From Putridiphycobacter sp045107045 (GTDB lineage: Bacteria > Bacteroidota > Bacteroidia > Flavobacteriales_D > Crocinitomicaceae): a stretch of DNA of 64,000 nucleotides. The DNA is taken from assembly GCA_045107045.1 (NCBI GenBank), contig JBGCFR010000038.1, forward strand, positions 8,566-72,565, given 5' to 3'. The position numbers were made by a program, and so were the translations under genes. The notes below the pieces were generated by a model. The model was not told the origin of the DNA, ran no database searches, and was given only the letters and a program-made list of their open reading frames with translations. This document shows, piece by piece, positions 17,350-26,006 of this stretch; positions within the stretch are counted from its first letter, which is position 1, and each line of letters opens with the position of its first letter.

Positions 17350-18642
17350 TTATCCTCCAAAATCATCAAATCTTACATTTTCTGGTGGCACACCCCAATC
17401 GTCACACATTTTGATAACGGCTTGGTTCATTAGTGGTGGTCCACAGAAATAGAATTCGATATCTTCTGGTGCTTCATGCTTTGACAAATACTGATCGATA
17501 ACCGCATTATGCACAAATCCAACAAATCCATCTCCTTCGCTTTCCATATCTTTTTTCTCCTTCCAGTTATCAGATTCTAATGCATCTGATAATACTAAAT
17601 GAAACTTAAAGTTCGGGAAGTCTTTTTCTAAATCTCTAAAATAGTGTAAGTAAAATAGTTCTGCTCTTGAACGACCTCCGTACCAATAAGAAACCTTACG
17701 ACCAGTTTTGATGGTCTTAAACAATTCATATAAATGAGAACGCATTGGTGCCATACCGGCTCCACCTCCTATGTAAAGCATTTCTGCTTCAGAGTGATTA
17801 ATAAAGAACTCACCATAAGGTCCTGAAATAATTGCTTTATCTCCTTCTTTTAAATTAAAGATATAAGATGATGCAATACCTGGATTCACATTCATCCATC
17901 CGCCTTTAGCTCTATCAAATGGTGGTGTTGCTACCCTTACATTCAACATAATCTTTCTTCCTTCAGCAGGGTAGGAAGCCATTGAATATGCTCTTACCAC
18001 TTCCTCGTCATTTTTCATGACTAAAGGAAATAATCCAAATTTCTCCCAGTCCGGTTTAAACTTGTCTGGTTCACCTGGGTGATCCTGAGGATGAGCTGTA
18101 ACATCCATTTCGGAATAGTTTACAACACATTTAGGTATCTTAATTTGAATATACCCGCCTGCTTTATAATCCATATCTTCAGGGATCTCAACAATGAATT
18201 CTTTAATGAATGTAGCCACATTGTAGTTTGAAGATACAACCGCTTCCCATTCTTTAATTCCCAACACCTCTTCTTCTACCTCAATCTCCATGTCTTCTTT
18301 CACTTTTACCTGACATCCTAAACGGATTCCAGAAGCGATTTCTTTACGTGAAAAGTGTGGTTTTTCTGTTGGCAAAATTTCTCCTCCACCCGACTTAACA
18401 TGACAAAGACATTGTACACATGTTCCACCTCCACCACAAGCAGAAGGTAAAAAAATACCTGAAGTACCAAGCGTTGATAATAAGGTTCCTCCACCATCTA
18501 CTTCAATGGTTTTTTCACCATTAATGGTAATTTTAATTTTTCCCGCTGGCGACAATTTAGCCTTAACGAATAGTAATAAACTCACTAGCAATAAAATCAT
18601 TGCTGTAAATACGACTAAGGTGATTGTAATAACTGCTCCCAT
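17350..18642 (-). CDS. nqrF: Na+-translocating NADH:quinone oxidoreductase subunit F
   Basis: NqrF takes electrons from NADH and passes them through FAD and a 2Fe-2S centre into the sodium pump. The 430-residue protein has one N-terminal membrane helix (about 4-27). A ferredoxin domain follows with cluster cysteines C69, C75, C78 and C110, and then a ferredoxin-reductase module with RAYSMAS (FAD), GGGAGMAPMRSH (NAD) and the C-terminal CGPPLMNQAV and FDDFGG tail. Every expected motif is intact. It is the last gene of nqrABCDEF, 23 bases after nqrE, and is followed by a strong terminator. Confidence 0.97.
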   Translation of the reverse strand: MGAVITITLVVFTAMILLLVSLLLFVKAKLSPAGKIKITINGEKTIEVDGGGTLLSTLGTSGIFLPSACGGGGTCVQCLCHVKSGGGEILPTEKPHFSRKEIASGIRLGCQVKVKEDMEIEVEEEVLGIKEWEAVVSSNYNVATFIKEFIVEIPEDMDYKAGGYIQIKIPKCVVNYSEMDVTAHPQDHPGEPDKFKPDWEKFGLFPLVMKNDEEVVRAYSMASYPAEGRKIMLNVRVATPPFDRAKGGWMNVNPGIASSYIFNLKEGDKAIISGPYGEFFINHSEAEMLYIGGGAGMAPMRSHLYELFKTIKTGRKVSYWYGGRSRAELFYLHYFRDLEKDFPNFKFHLVLSDALESDNWKEKKDMESEGDGFVGFVHNAVIDQYLSKHEAPEDIEFYFCGPPLMNQAVIKMCDDWGVPPENVRFDDFGG

Positions 18643-18665
18643 TTCTTTATTTATTAACTAATAAT

Positions 18666-19283
18666 TTAAAAATCAATTCCACTAAAACTCATAAAAGCAA
18701 TTCCCATCAAACCAGTAATGATGAAAGTGATGCCTAAACCTTTTAAAGGACCTGGTATATGCGAATATCTAATTTTTTCTCTAATTGCTGCTATGGCAAC
18801 TATAGCCAATAACCAGCCAATTCCAGAACCAATTGCAAATACAGTTGCTTCACCAATAGTAGAGTACTGACGGTCTTGCATAAACAATGCACCACCTAAT
18901 ATGGCACAGTTTACAGCAATTAGCGGCAAGAAAATTCCTAAAGCACCATAGAGTGCTGGAGCAAACTTTTCTACAATCATTTCAACCAACTGAACAATTG
19001 AAGCAATAACTGCAATAAACATGATAAATGATAGGAAACTTAAATCATACTGAGCATAGTCAGCTCCCATCCAGGCTAATGCACCATCTTGCAGCACATA
19101 AGTTTCCAATAACCAGTTTACAGGAATCGTAACTCCTAAAACAAAGATTACCGCAAATCCTAAACCTACCGCTGTTTTTACAGTTTTAGAAACCGCTAAA
19201 TATGAGCACATTCCTAAAAAGTAAGCGAAAATCATATTTTCACTAAAAATGGCTTTGACGAAAATACTAAATAATTCTTCCAT
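18666..19283 (-). CDS. nqrE: Na+-NQR subunit E
   Basis: A 205-residue integral membrane subunit with six predicted helices. It pairs with NqrD as an inverted-topology homologue; together they hold an Fe centre in the membrane. The conserved FAVIFVLGVTIPVNWLLE segment and the cysteines in MCSYL and NCAILGG, which are the expected Fe ligands, are present. The length is typical. It lies 10 bases after nqrD. Confidence 0.95.
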   Translation of the reverse strand: MEELFSIFVKAIFSENMIFAYFLGMCSYLAVSKTVKTAVGLGFAVIFVLGVTIPVNWLLETYVLQDGALAWMGADYAQYDLSFLSFIMFIAVIASIVQLVEMIVEKFAPALYGALGIFLPLIAVNCAILGGALFMQDRQYSTIGEATVFAIGSGIGWLLAIVAIAAIREKIRYSHIPGPLKGLGITFIITGLMGIAFMSFSGIDF

Positions 19284-19293
19284 TGTCTATTTT

Positions 19294-19977
19294 TTAATGT
19301 TCTTCGATTAATGCTTTATTTCTTGCACGTTGCACCCAAATAACAAGTGCTACTGTAATTAATGCAAATGGTGCCAAAATCACTAAATTGTTGTTAAAAT
19401 ACCCCACTGAGTATAATCCTGATAGGTTACCATTCTCGTCAGGAATAGTTGAACCAAACAATGGTATACCCATTAATTTTCCTGTTCCAAATACCTCTCT
19501 AAATAATGATACAATAACTAGTATCATACCATATCCTATCGCATTACCAAATCCATCAAGTGCAGATGCCCAAGGCTTATTCGCCATAGCAAATGCCTCG
19601 AAACGCCCCATAATAATACAGTTAGTAATAATCAAACCAACAAATACAGACAGTTTCTCACCTAAATCAGGTAAAAAGGCTTTTAGTACCTCGTTTACAA
19701 TAATTACTAAGGATGCGACAACAACTAATTGTACTATAATTCTAATTCGCGAGGGAATTAAGTTTCTTAATAATGAAACAATAACATTACCTGTAACTAA
19801 TACAAATATTACAGCAGCAGTCATTGTTAGTGCTTGTTCAATAGACACGGTAATGGCCAATGCGGAACAAATACCCAAAACTTGTATCGTTACCGGGTTG
19901 TTATCATCTAATGGGTCAGTAATTAGCCTTTTGTTCTTTTTTGAGAATAACGGCTCTCTTGTTTTTACTTGGCTCAT
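19294..19977 (-). CDS. nqrD: Na+-NQR subunit D
   Basis: A 227-residue membrane subunit with six predicted helices, homologous to NqrE. The conserved PVTIQVLGICSALAIT and VGLIITNCIIMGR segments carry the cysteines expected to bind the membrane Fe centre. The cytoplasmic N-terminal tail (EPLFSKKNKRLITDPL) is typical of the subunit. It lies four bases after nqrC. Confidence 0.95.
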   Translation of the reverse strand: MSQVKTREPLFSKKNKRLITDPLDDNNPVTIQVLGICSALAITVSIEQALTMTAAVIFVLVTGNVIVSLLRNLIPSRIRIIVQLVVVASLVIIVNEVLKAFLPDLGEKLSVFVGLIITNCIIMGRFEAFAMANKPWASALDGFGNAIGYGMILVIVSLFREVFGTGKLMGIPLFGSTIPDENGNLSGLYSVGYFNNNLVILAPFALITVALVIWVQRARNKALIEEH

Positions 19978-19981
19978 ACTA

Positions 19982-20695
19982 TTATTGTTTATTAAAGTAA
20001 TTAACGTAAACCTGTACAGTCCTATCTAGCATTTCCTCTACTCCTTTGGAAGTAATGGTCCCACCAGTAATGCCATCTACAGTAAACTCTTTGCTTGGAC
20101 CTGATCCGTCTTTGACAATTTTCATCTTTTTGTAAGCTCCGTTCTCTGCAATTTTTTCACCATTGAACTGATCCATGAACATGGCTGTTTTGATTTCAGC
20201 TCCTAATCCTGGTGTCTCGGTCTTGTGATCAAACACAGCTCCAAAAATTGAAGTTTTATCTTCATTAACGGCCAAATAACCCCAAACAGGCCCCCATAAA
20301 CCTGAACCGACCACTGGAATGATATACTTTTTACCGCCATCAATAGATGCAACGTAAAGTGGATAGTTTCTATCGGTCTCAGGTAAGTTTTTGTTTCTAT
20401 ATTCCTTCTTAATATTGATATCGAATGCATCCTTTCCTTCAACAACATCACCTTTTTGGTTAATAACTATACATTCATCCGCTAAGACATATTGACTATA
20501 CAAATCTGCTGCTGTTTTTCGTGTAGTTTCAACTTTAATAGCTGCTAGAATATCCATTTTCTTTTTTACCTCAACATTTTTATCTTGTCGTGGTTTTAAA
20601 CCCACTGAAAGTGAAGCCAAACTTGTACCAACTATTGCCACCAATATAATGGCGAATATGAAGGTATAACTATTACTATTTTGATTAACTGCCAT
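19982..20695 (-). CDS. nqrC: Na+-NQR subunit C
   Basis: NqrC carries a covalently bound FMN on the outer face of the membrane. The 237-residue protein has an N-terminal membrane helix (about 10-31) and an FMN-binding domain, with the family motif HKTETPGLGAEI and the flavinylation site TGGTITS, where Thr213 should carry FMN. The usual motif is SGAT; here Ser-Gly-Ala is replaced by Thr-Gly-Gly but the acceptor Thr is kept. It lies three bases after nqrB. FMN attachment would need an ApbE flavin transferase, which is not in this window. Confidence 0.95.
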   Translation of the reverse strand: MAVNQNSNSYTFIFAIILVAIVGTSLASLSVGLKPRQDKNVEVKKKMDILAAIKVETTRKTAADLYSQYVLADECIVINQKGDVVEGKDAFDINIKKEYRNKNLPETDRNYPLYVASIDGGKKYIIPVVGSGLWGPVWGYLAVNEDKTSIFGAVFDHKTETPGLGAEIKTAMFMDQFNGEKIAENGAYKKMKIVKDGSGPSKEFTVDGITGGTITSKGVEEMLDRTVQVYVNYFNKQ

Positions 20696-20698
20696 TGG

Positions 20699-21913
20699 TT
20701 ATGCGGTTTTAGTTTTTAAACGTTTCATTCTTCTGCCAACATTTGCTTGTATTACATAATGATCAATTAATGGTGCCATAATGTTAAAGAATAAGATAGC
20801 CATCATTACACCTTCTGGATATGCTGGGTTTAACACTCTCACCAATATCGAGAAAAGACCAGCTAAAAAGCCATAAATGAACTTGCCGGTATTGGTTTGT
20901 GCTGCGGTGACGGGATCGGTTATCATAAAGATCGCTCCAAATGCGAAACCTCCAATTACTAATTGATTGACTGGACTCAATTCCATAAAAGGGTTTGCTC
21001 CCCAAAGGTTAAACAAAAAGCCCATTACCAATCCCCCAGCAACAAAAGATGTCATAATTCTCCAACTTCCAACACCCATAGCAATCAATAAGAATGCGCC
21101 AATCCCAATAGCAATGACAGATGTTTCACCAACTGATCCAGGAATCATTCCAACGAACGAATCCCACATTGGCCATTTTGCTGAATATGCTGCTAAATCT
21201 GGTAGAACTGGATCATCTCCAGCAAAAGAGGCTAAGTCACCTAAGGCTGTTGCGCCTGAAAATCCATCTGGTTTTGAAGCCATATCCATATTTTCGAGAC
21301 CTGACATCCAAATCTTATCGCCTGACATTTTAGTAGGGTACCCAAAGAACAAAAATGCTCTCACTGTTAAAGCTATATTAATAATATTCATTCCTGTTCC
21401 ACCAAAAACTTCTTTAGCAATGACCACTGCAAAAATTACAGCAATTGCAAGCATCCACAAAGGAACATCAGCAGGCACACACAATGGAATTAGCATACCA
21501 GAAACTAGATATCCTTCTGCAACAGAATGCTGATTCTTGTAAGCGAAGAAAAACTCAACAGCTAAACCAACTGCATAAGAGACGATAACCAAAGGTAACA
21601 CCTTCAACACACCATACCAAAACTTGCCTCCAAAGTTGTCCCAAAAAGCTAAATTTAAGTCTCCAGTTTCAGCAACATAATGCCAATGTCCTGTATTATA
21701 CATTCCGAAAAGTAGACAAGGAATTAAAGAAATGATCACCATCATCATTGTTCTCTTTAAATCTACTCCATCACGAATATGTGAACCTTTTTGTGTAGTT
21801 AAAGGTGGTGTGAAAAGAATGGTGTAAAAACCATCCCAAACTGGGTGCATTTTAGCCCATTTACCATCATGGTCGGGCTCAAACTTGCGCATTAATTTTT
21901 CAATAGACTTCAC
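20699..21913 (-). CDS. nqrB: Na+-NQR subunit B
   Basis: NqrB is the main membrane subunit of the sodium pump. It carries a covalent FMN and a riboflavin and forms the ion pathway. The 404-residue protein has about ten membrane helices. The flavinylation motif SGATAL places the acceptor at Thr222. Other conserved segments are SEAKNQHS-like YKNQHSVAEGYLVSGMLIP and FMITDPVTAAQTNTGK. All features expected for the family are present. It lies 22 bases after nqrA. Confidence 0.96.
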   Translation of the reverse strand: MKSIEKLMRKFEPDHDGKWAKMHPVWDGFYTILFTPPLTTQKGSHIRDGVDLKRTMMMVIISLIPCLLFGMYNTGHWHYVAETGDLNLAFWDNFGGKFWYGVLKVLPLVIVSYAVGLAVEFFFAYKNQHSVAEGYLVSGMLIPLCVPADVPLWMLAIAVIFAVVIAKEVFGGTGMNIINIALTVRAFLFFGYPTKMSGDKIWMSGLENMDMASKPDGFSGATALGDLASFAGDDPVLPDLAAYSAKWPMWDSFVGMIPGSVGETSVIAIGIGAFLLIAMGVGSWRIMTSFVAGGLVMGFLFNLWGANPFMELSPVNQLVIGGFAFGAIFMITDPVTAAQTNTGKFIYGFLAGLFSILVRVLNPAYPEGVMMAILFFNIMAPLIDHYVIQANVGRRMKRLKTKTA

Positions 21914-21935
21914 TTTATTTTTCTTTAAATGACTA

Positions 21936-23297
21936 TTACATTATTTCTCTTTGAACTTCATCTAATCCTTCACGAATTACTGACTGCATGTTTATTTTTG
22001 AAGTACAAACAAACTCGCATAAAGCAAAGTCTTCAGGTGCCACTTCATAGATTCCTAAATTTTCCATTTCATCCAAATCGTTATAAGTACAAGCTTTTGC
22101 TAAGTGCATAGGATAAATATCGAAAGGAAATACTTTCTCTAATTCACCTGTTACTACAAATGCACGCTCTTCTCCATTTGAATTGGTATCGATTACATGT
22201 TTTTTATTTGGAGTTAACCATGAAAAATATGTTTTACTAACTGAGAATTTTTTGAAGCCTGGCTCCATCCATCCTTCAGTGAATGAAAAACGGGCGTTAT
22301 TGCCTTCAGGAATAACTGTAATTTGATTACTGTAAAACCCTAAATGACCATCTGCCTCAATCTTTTCACCAGTTAAAACGTTTCCTGAAATAACTCGAAT
22401 ATCTCCCTCGTTTACATTATTCTTTAGGAATGGGCTAACACCTGCTCCCATTATTGTTTTATAATACTTTGGTGACTTTACTTCTGACCCCGTAACTGCA
22501 ATAAGTTTTGTTAAGTCGAAACGTTGTGTATTAATGATTCGACCAATTAGTGCTACATCTAATGCATTAATTGTCCATACTTTCTCTCCTTTATTGATTG
22601 GATCAATATGGTGGATCTGAGTTCCTACATTGCCAGCAGGATGCAAACCGTTAATATAATTATGCTGCACTCCTGTTGCATTTTTAAACACCTCATCAGT
22701 TTTTGATGAACTATTCATTGTTAGATGTGTTACACCATCTGTCAACTTAGTAATGATATCCAACCCTGCTTGAAAATCTTCAGATTTACCATGAAGAATG
22801 TAGTCATAATCTGGTGCCAATGGTGATGAATCGAAAGCTGAAATAAAAATCGCTTTTGGATTATCAGTTGGATTTGCAATAATATCGATTGGCCGAGTTT
22901 TAATAAATGGCCATAAACCAGAACCAAGTAAAAAAGTCTTTGCCTCTTCTTTAGAGGCTGATTTAGGATCAATCTTAGCAGTATCGGCATACTTAATTTC
23001 AGTATCTGCTGTAATTTGTACCTCAAGAATTTTTCTTTTAGCACCTCTTACAATAGCTGAAATTTCACCTGAAACTGGCGAACAAAATTTAATCTCTTCT
23101 TGGTATTTATTGTGAAAAACAACATCTCCGGCTTTTACTTTATCGCCTTCTTTTACAACCATTTTCGGCATTAAGCCATGAAAATCTGTAGGTTTTAATG
23201 AAAACTGATTGGTAAGCTCAATAGGGTTTACCACCTTATCTGCATCACCTTTCAATTTTATATTTAAACCCTTTTTGATCTTGATAGTCTTGGACAT
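21936..23297 (-). CDS. nqrA: Na+-NQR subunit A
   Basis: NqrA is the cytoplasmic peripheral subunit of the sodium pump. The 453-residue protein starts with IKIKKGLNIKLKGDAD and contains the biotinyl/lipoyl-like fold seen in this family (VKEGDKVKAGDVVFHNK, SPVSGEISAIVRGAKRKIL). The ends and length match the family. No cofactor motif is expected. It is the first gene of the operon, with a TAAATTTG box 27 bases upstream and a long palindrome further up. The operon implies sodium-based energetics, common in marine bacteria. Confidence 0.96.
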   Translation of the reverse strand: MSKTIKIKKGLNIKLKGDADKVVNPIELTNQFSLKPTDFHGLMPKMVVKEGDKVKAGDVVFHNKYQEEIKFCSPVSGEISAIVRGAKRKILEVQITADTEIKYADTAKIDPKSASKEEAKTFLLGSGLWPFIKTRPIDIIANPTDNPKAIFISAFDSSPLAPDYDYILHGKSEDFQAGLDIITKLTDGVTHLTMNSSSKTDEVFKNATGVQHNYINGLHPAGNVGTQIHHIDPINKGEKVWTINALDVALIGRIINTQRFDLTKLIAVTGSEVKSPKYYKTIMGAGVSPFLKNNVNEGDIRVISGNVLTGEKIEADGHLGFYSNQITVIPEGNNARFSFTEGWMEPGFKKFSVSKTYFSWLTPNKKHVIDTNSNGEERAFVVTGELEKVFPFDIYPMHLAKACTYNDLDEMENLGIYEVAPEDFALCEFVCTSKINMQSVIREGLDEVQREIM

Positions 23298-23324
23298 ATC
23301 TAATTGGAGTTAATTTTAGGGTCA

Positions 23325-23332
23325 CAAATTTA
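23325..23332 (-). promoter_or_regulatory. Putative -7 box (TAAATTTG) of the nqr operon
   Basis: A minus-strand TAnnTTTG match lies 27 bases before the nqrA ATG. No TTG is found at the -33 distance, which would fit a promoter that depends on an activator bound upstream. Confidence 0.5.
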
Positions 23333-23371
23333 TAAATATGCTATCATAAGAAGCCGTTTTAAGCGACAATT

Positions 23372-23402
23372 ATCATAATTTAGAATCATTCTAAATTATG
23401 AT
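23372..23402. repeat. 31-base near-perfect palindrome upstream of nqrA
   Basis: Two 15-base arms (23372-23386 and 23388-23402) are exact inverted copies around a single central C. The site is AT-rich, has no T-run after it, and lies about 40 bases upstream of the nqr -7 box and 19 bases after the yjjG stop. It could be an operator for a dimeric regulator of nqr, or a weak terminator for the yjjG transcript. Confidence 0.75.
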
Positions 23403-23421
23403 TAACCCTTATAGAAATGTG

Positions 23422-24114
23422 CTATAAAAGCAGCTTTAAATCACTTAATTGACTGATAGATAACAAATCATTTTTATGGCTTGCTTGGAAAGGGTTAAAC
23501 CAAGCTGCTTTCATTCCAACTGCTAATGCTGCTAATACGTCTGCTTCAACTGAATCACCAATCATAATTGACTCACTCGCTTTTGCGTTTGATGATGCCA
23601 TTGCTATTTCAAAAATTTCCGGATTTGGTTTCTTAACACCCACCTCATCAGCACAGATCACTACATCAAAATAAGAAGCTAATTTAGAGGTAGCTAGTTT
23701 GATATACTGCACCTCTTGAAATCCATTCGTGATAATATGCAATTTATACTTACCTTTAAGGTAATCGAGCGTTTCAAAAGCTCCTGGAAATAGATTCGTT
23801 TTATAAGGACTCCGAGCTAAATAATCTTTTGCAAATTGATTCAAAAATTGAAATTGGAAATTTTTTCCGAATTCTTTAAATACATCTTTAAATCTGCCAA
23901 CCCTGAGTGTCTCTTTGTCTATTCTATTGTGTCTGTATTGTTCCCAATAAAGCTCATTAATATCTTTATAGACTTTCATAAAGTCATGAAAATTGATATC
24001 CTTTATGTCGTTTTTGTATAATGTAAACAACTCCATCAAAGCTTCTCGAGAATTAGCTTCGAAGTCCCAAATAGTATGATCTAAATCAAAAAATACATGT
24101 TTTATATTAGTCAT
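23422..24114 (-). CDS. yjjG: YjjG-like HAD nucleotidase
   Basis: A 230-residue HAD-superfamily phosphatase of the YjjG type. These hydrolyse nucleoside monophosphates and are thought to clear non-canonical pyrimidine nucleotides. Motif I is FFDLDHTIWD (nucleophile Asp10, acid/base Asp12). Motif II is the Thr in HIITNGF. Motif III is the Lys in GVKKPNPEIF, and motif IV is IGDSVEADV. A helical cap lies at about 17-90. The start overlaps the end of the upstream membrane-protein gene by eight bases, so they share a transcript with upp, which fits pyrimidine metabolism. Confidence 0.85.
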   Translation of the reverse strand: MTNIKHVFFDLDHTIWDFEANSREALMELFTLYKNDIKDINFHDFMKVYKDINELYWEQYRHNRIDKETLRVGRFKDVFKEFGKNFQFQFLNQFAKDYLARSPYKTNLFPGAFETLDYLKGKYKLHIITNGFQEVQYIKLATSKLASYFDVVICADEVGVKKPNPEIFEIAMASSNAKASESIMIGDSVEADVLAALAVGMKAAWFNPFQASHKNDLLSISQLSDLKLLL

Positions 24115-24592
24115 AGATATATAGCATAAGTATAGTCATAGATACACCATACAAAGCAGTAAACAACAACATTAATGGAAATGTTTTTTTATGGTGACCA
24201 AAAAATTTTGCGCATATAATTGAACCCAACGGAATACTCAAAAATAAAGGAGCCAAAAATGTAAATGGGTAAATACCTAAAGATCTTCTTATTTTTACAA
24301 GTGTTTTATTAATGCGTGTAAACTTCTTTTTTGGTAAATAGATTTCGCCTTTCGACTTTGCTAGTAAGGCAGCTGCCGCCCTTTTATTGGATGCACGGTT
24401 CATAAAATATTCGCTCCCCCAATAAAATATCGTCATTGTAAATATTGCACCTAAATAAGTTGGTAAAAATATATCTAAAAAATCATAATCATATCTTCCA
24501 ATCCCACGATATGAAACCACCATAATCCATTGTGCAAAAAGGTACTTAAAAGTACCCATTCCAAAACCATAAGCATACATTCCAAATGGCAT
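24107..24592 (-). CDS. Uncharacterised membrane protein
   Basis: A 161-residue protein I do not recognise. Four hydrophobic segments are visible: near 9-27, 42-60, 110-130 and 137-157. Between the second and third is a basic loop (AAAALLAKSKGEIYLPKKKFTRINKTLVKIRRSL). It has no signal peptide. The gene lies four bases after the upp stop and overlaps yjjG by eight bases, so it belongs to a upp-membrane protein-yjjG operon. The position might suggest a link to pyrimidine salvage, but nothing in the sequence shows a transport or catalytic motif. Confidence 0.7.
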   Translation of the reverse strand: MPFGMYAYGFGMGTFKYLFAQWIMVVSYRGIGRYDYDFLDIFLPTYLGAIFTMTIFYWGSEYFMNRASNKRAAAALLAKSKGEIYLPKKKFTRINKTLVKIRRSLGIYPFTFLAPLFLSIPLGSIICAKFFGHHKKTFPLMLLFTALYGVSMTILMLYIYD

Positions 24593-24596
24593 ATAA

Positions 24597-25244
24597 TTAA
24601 AATTTAGGCCCGAACGCTAAATCACCTGCATCACCCAAACCAGGGACTATATATGACTGTGCTGTTAATTCCTCATCAATGGCTCCCAACCAGAACTCAG
24701 TAGATTTCGGCAATTTCGTTTTTAAAAAATCTATTGCTTCTTGGCTTGCAATGGCAGAAATTATGTGGATTTTTGCGGGGGTCCCCTTATTTAACAATGC
24801 TTTATAAACCAAATGCATTGAGGCTCCTGTAGCCAACATAGGATCTGCTATAATAAGCGTTTTATTTTCTAATGAAGGTGCAGCTAAATACTCAACATGA
24901 ACATCAAACTCTCCATTTTTCTTTGGTTTTCTATAAGCAGAAACAAATGCATTTTCAGCCCTATCAAAAATAGACAACAAACCATTGTGCATAGGCACCC
25001 CTGCTCTTAAAATTGAGGCAACTACGGGTTGACTCTCTAATGTTTCACCGTTTGCAATTCCTAAAGGGGTAACGACTTCAATTGATTGATAAATCATCTT
25101 CTTACTTAACTCATAGGCTAAAACAACAGCCAAACGTTCCAAATTTGTACGAAATCGTAATGAATCATTTTGAACCTCTTTATTACGCAATTCCGATATG
25201 AAAACTTGAAGAATAGATGAGTTTTCGCTTAAGTTATGGATCAT
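24597..25244 (-). CDS. upp: Uracil phosphoribosyltransferase
   Basis: Upp salvages uracil by joining it to PRPP to make UMP. The 215-residue protein has the phosphoribosyltransferase PRPP loop IIADPMLATGAS (residues 131-142). The C-terminal uracil-binding motif is PGLGDAGDLAFGPK. The N-terminal part contains SILRAGVPM. The length is normal. It heads a short operon with a membrane protein and a YjjG-like nucleotidase, and a TATATTTG box lies 17 bases upstream. Confidence 0.95.
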   Translation of the reverse strand: MIHNLSENSSILQVFISELRNKEVQNDSLRFRTNLERLAVVLAYELSKKMIYQSIEVVTPLGIANGETLESQPVVASILRAGVPMHNGLLSIFDRAENAFVSAYRKPKKNGEFDVHVEYLAAPSLENKTLIIADPMLATGASMHLVYKALLNKGTPAKIHIISAIASQEAIDFLKTKLPKSTEFWLGAIDEELTAQSYIVPGLGDAGDLAFGPKF

Positions 25245-25261
25245 AGCAATATGGTTTAATA

Positions 25262-25269
25262 CAAATATA
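25262..25269 (-). promoter_or_regulatory. Putative -7 box (TATATTTG) for upp
   Basis: A minus-strand TAnnTTTG match lies 17 bases before the upp ATG. A TTG occurs at 23283-type distance only 13 bases further upstream (25283-25285), closer than the usual spacing. Confidence 0.5.
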
Positions 25270-25295
25270 ATTCATTTTTGCACAAGACTATTGTA

Positions 25296-26006
25296 TTAAG
25301 CCATATATAAACCACCATTTAAATTAATGGTTTGACCGGTCAGATAATCGCTGTTTTCGGACACTATAAATTGAATCGTTTCAAATAATTGTGAAGGACT
25401 TCCAAGTACCTTTTTTGGAATTGTGGCTACAATATCATTTTGAATCGTTTCTGGCACATCATCAATCATTCCTACATTAAAATATCCTAGCGCTATCGCA
25501 TTTATAGTAATTCCTTTGGAAGCCACTTCTTTGGCTAAAGACTTTGTTAAACCAAGCAACCCTGCCTTTGATGCAGCATAGGCTGAAGTGCCTGCAAAAC
25601 CAGTTTGCGCTACAATTGAAGATATAAAAATAATTCTACCCCAATTGTTTTCACGCATTAAAGGTAAAGCATGTTTGCTTACTAAAAATGGTCCTGTTAA
25701 ATTGACAGCTATTGTTTTATCCCAATTTGATAGATTAGTTTTCCATGAAATTTCTGAGACAGAAACACCAGCATTATTAATAATAATATCTATTTTTCCG
25801 AATCGCTTTTTGATCTCTAACATCATTTCCTCTACCTCCTGTTCTTCAGTAATATTTGCTGAAAAAAGCATTGTATTTTCATCTTCTTCAACCACAGGTT
25901 TATGACTAAAATAATGCAATGCCAATTGACAATCTATTGTTTTGAAAAAGGTAGTTAGCGCTGTACCTAAACCACCTGAACTTCCTATAATTAAAATTGT
26001 TTTCAT
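25296..26006 (-). CDS. Short-chain dehydrogenase/reductase (FabG-like)
   Basis: A 236-residue classical SDR. The cofactor-binding glycine motif is GSSGGLGTAL at 8-17, and NNAG is at 77-80. The catalytic Ser lies in FISSIVA (about 129-130), with Tyr143 and Lys147 in YAASK. It most resembles FabG-type 3-oxoacyl-ACP reductases, but SDR substrates cannot be told from these motifs. Its start overlaps the stop of the upstream FemAB/GNAT-like gene by four bases, so the two are coupled. A role in lipid or envelope metabolism is only a guess. Confidence 0.8.
   Translation of the reverse strand: MKTILIIGSSGGLGTALTTFFKTIDCQLALHYFSHKPVVEEDENTMLFSANITEEQEVEEMMLEIKKRFGKIDIIINNAGVSVSEISWKTNLSNWDKTIAVNLTGPFLVSKHALPLMRENNWGRIIFISSIVAQTGFAGTSAYAASKAGLLGLTKSLAKEVASKGITINAIALGYFNVGMIDDVPETIQNDIVATIPKKVLGSPSQLFETIQFIVSENSDYLTGQTINLNGGLYMA

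Noticed and set aside
19388..20029. 213-codon open frame on the plus strand across nqrD
   Set aside because: It lies antisense to clearly conserved nqrD/nqrC and its product is low-complexity, without domain motifs; a shadow of the real frame.
20967..21533. 188-codon plus-strand open frame across nqrB
   Set aside because: Antisense to an intact NqrB with its flavin motif; the translated sequence shows no family features.
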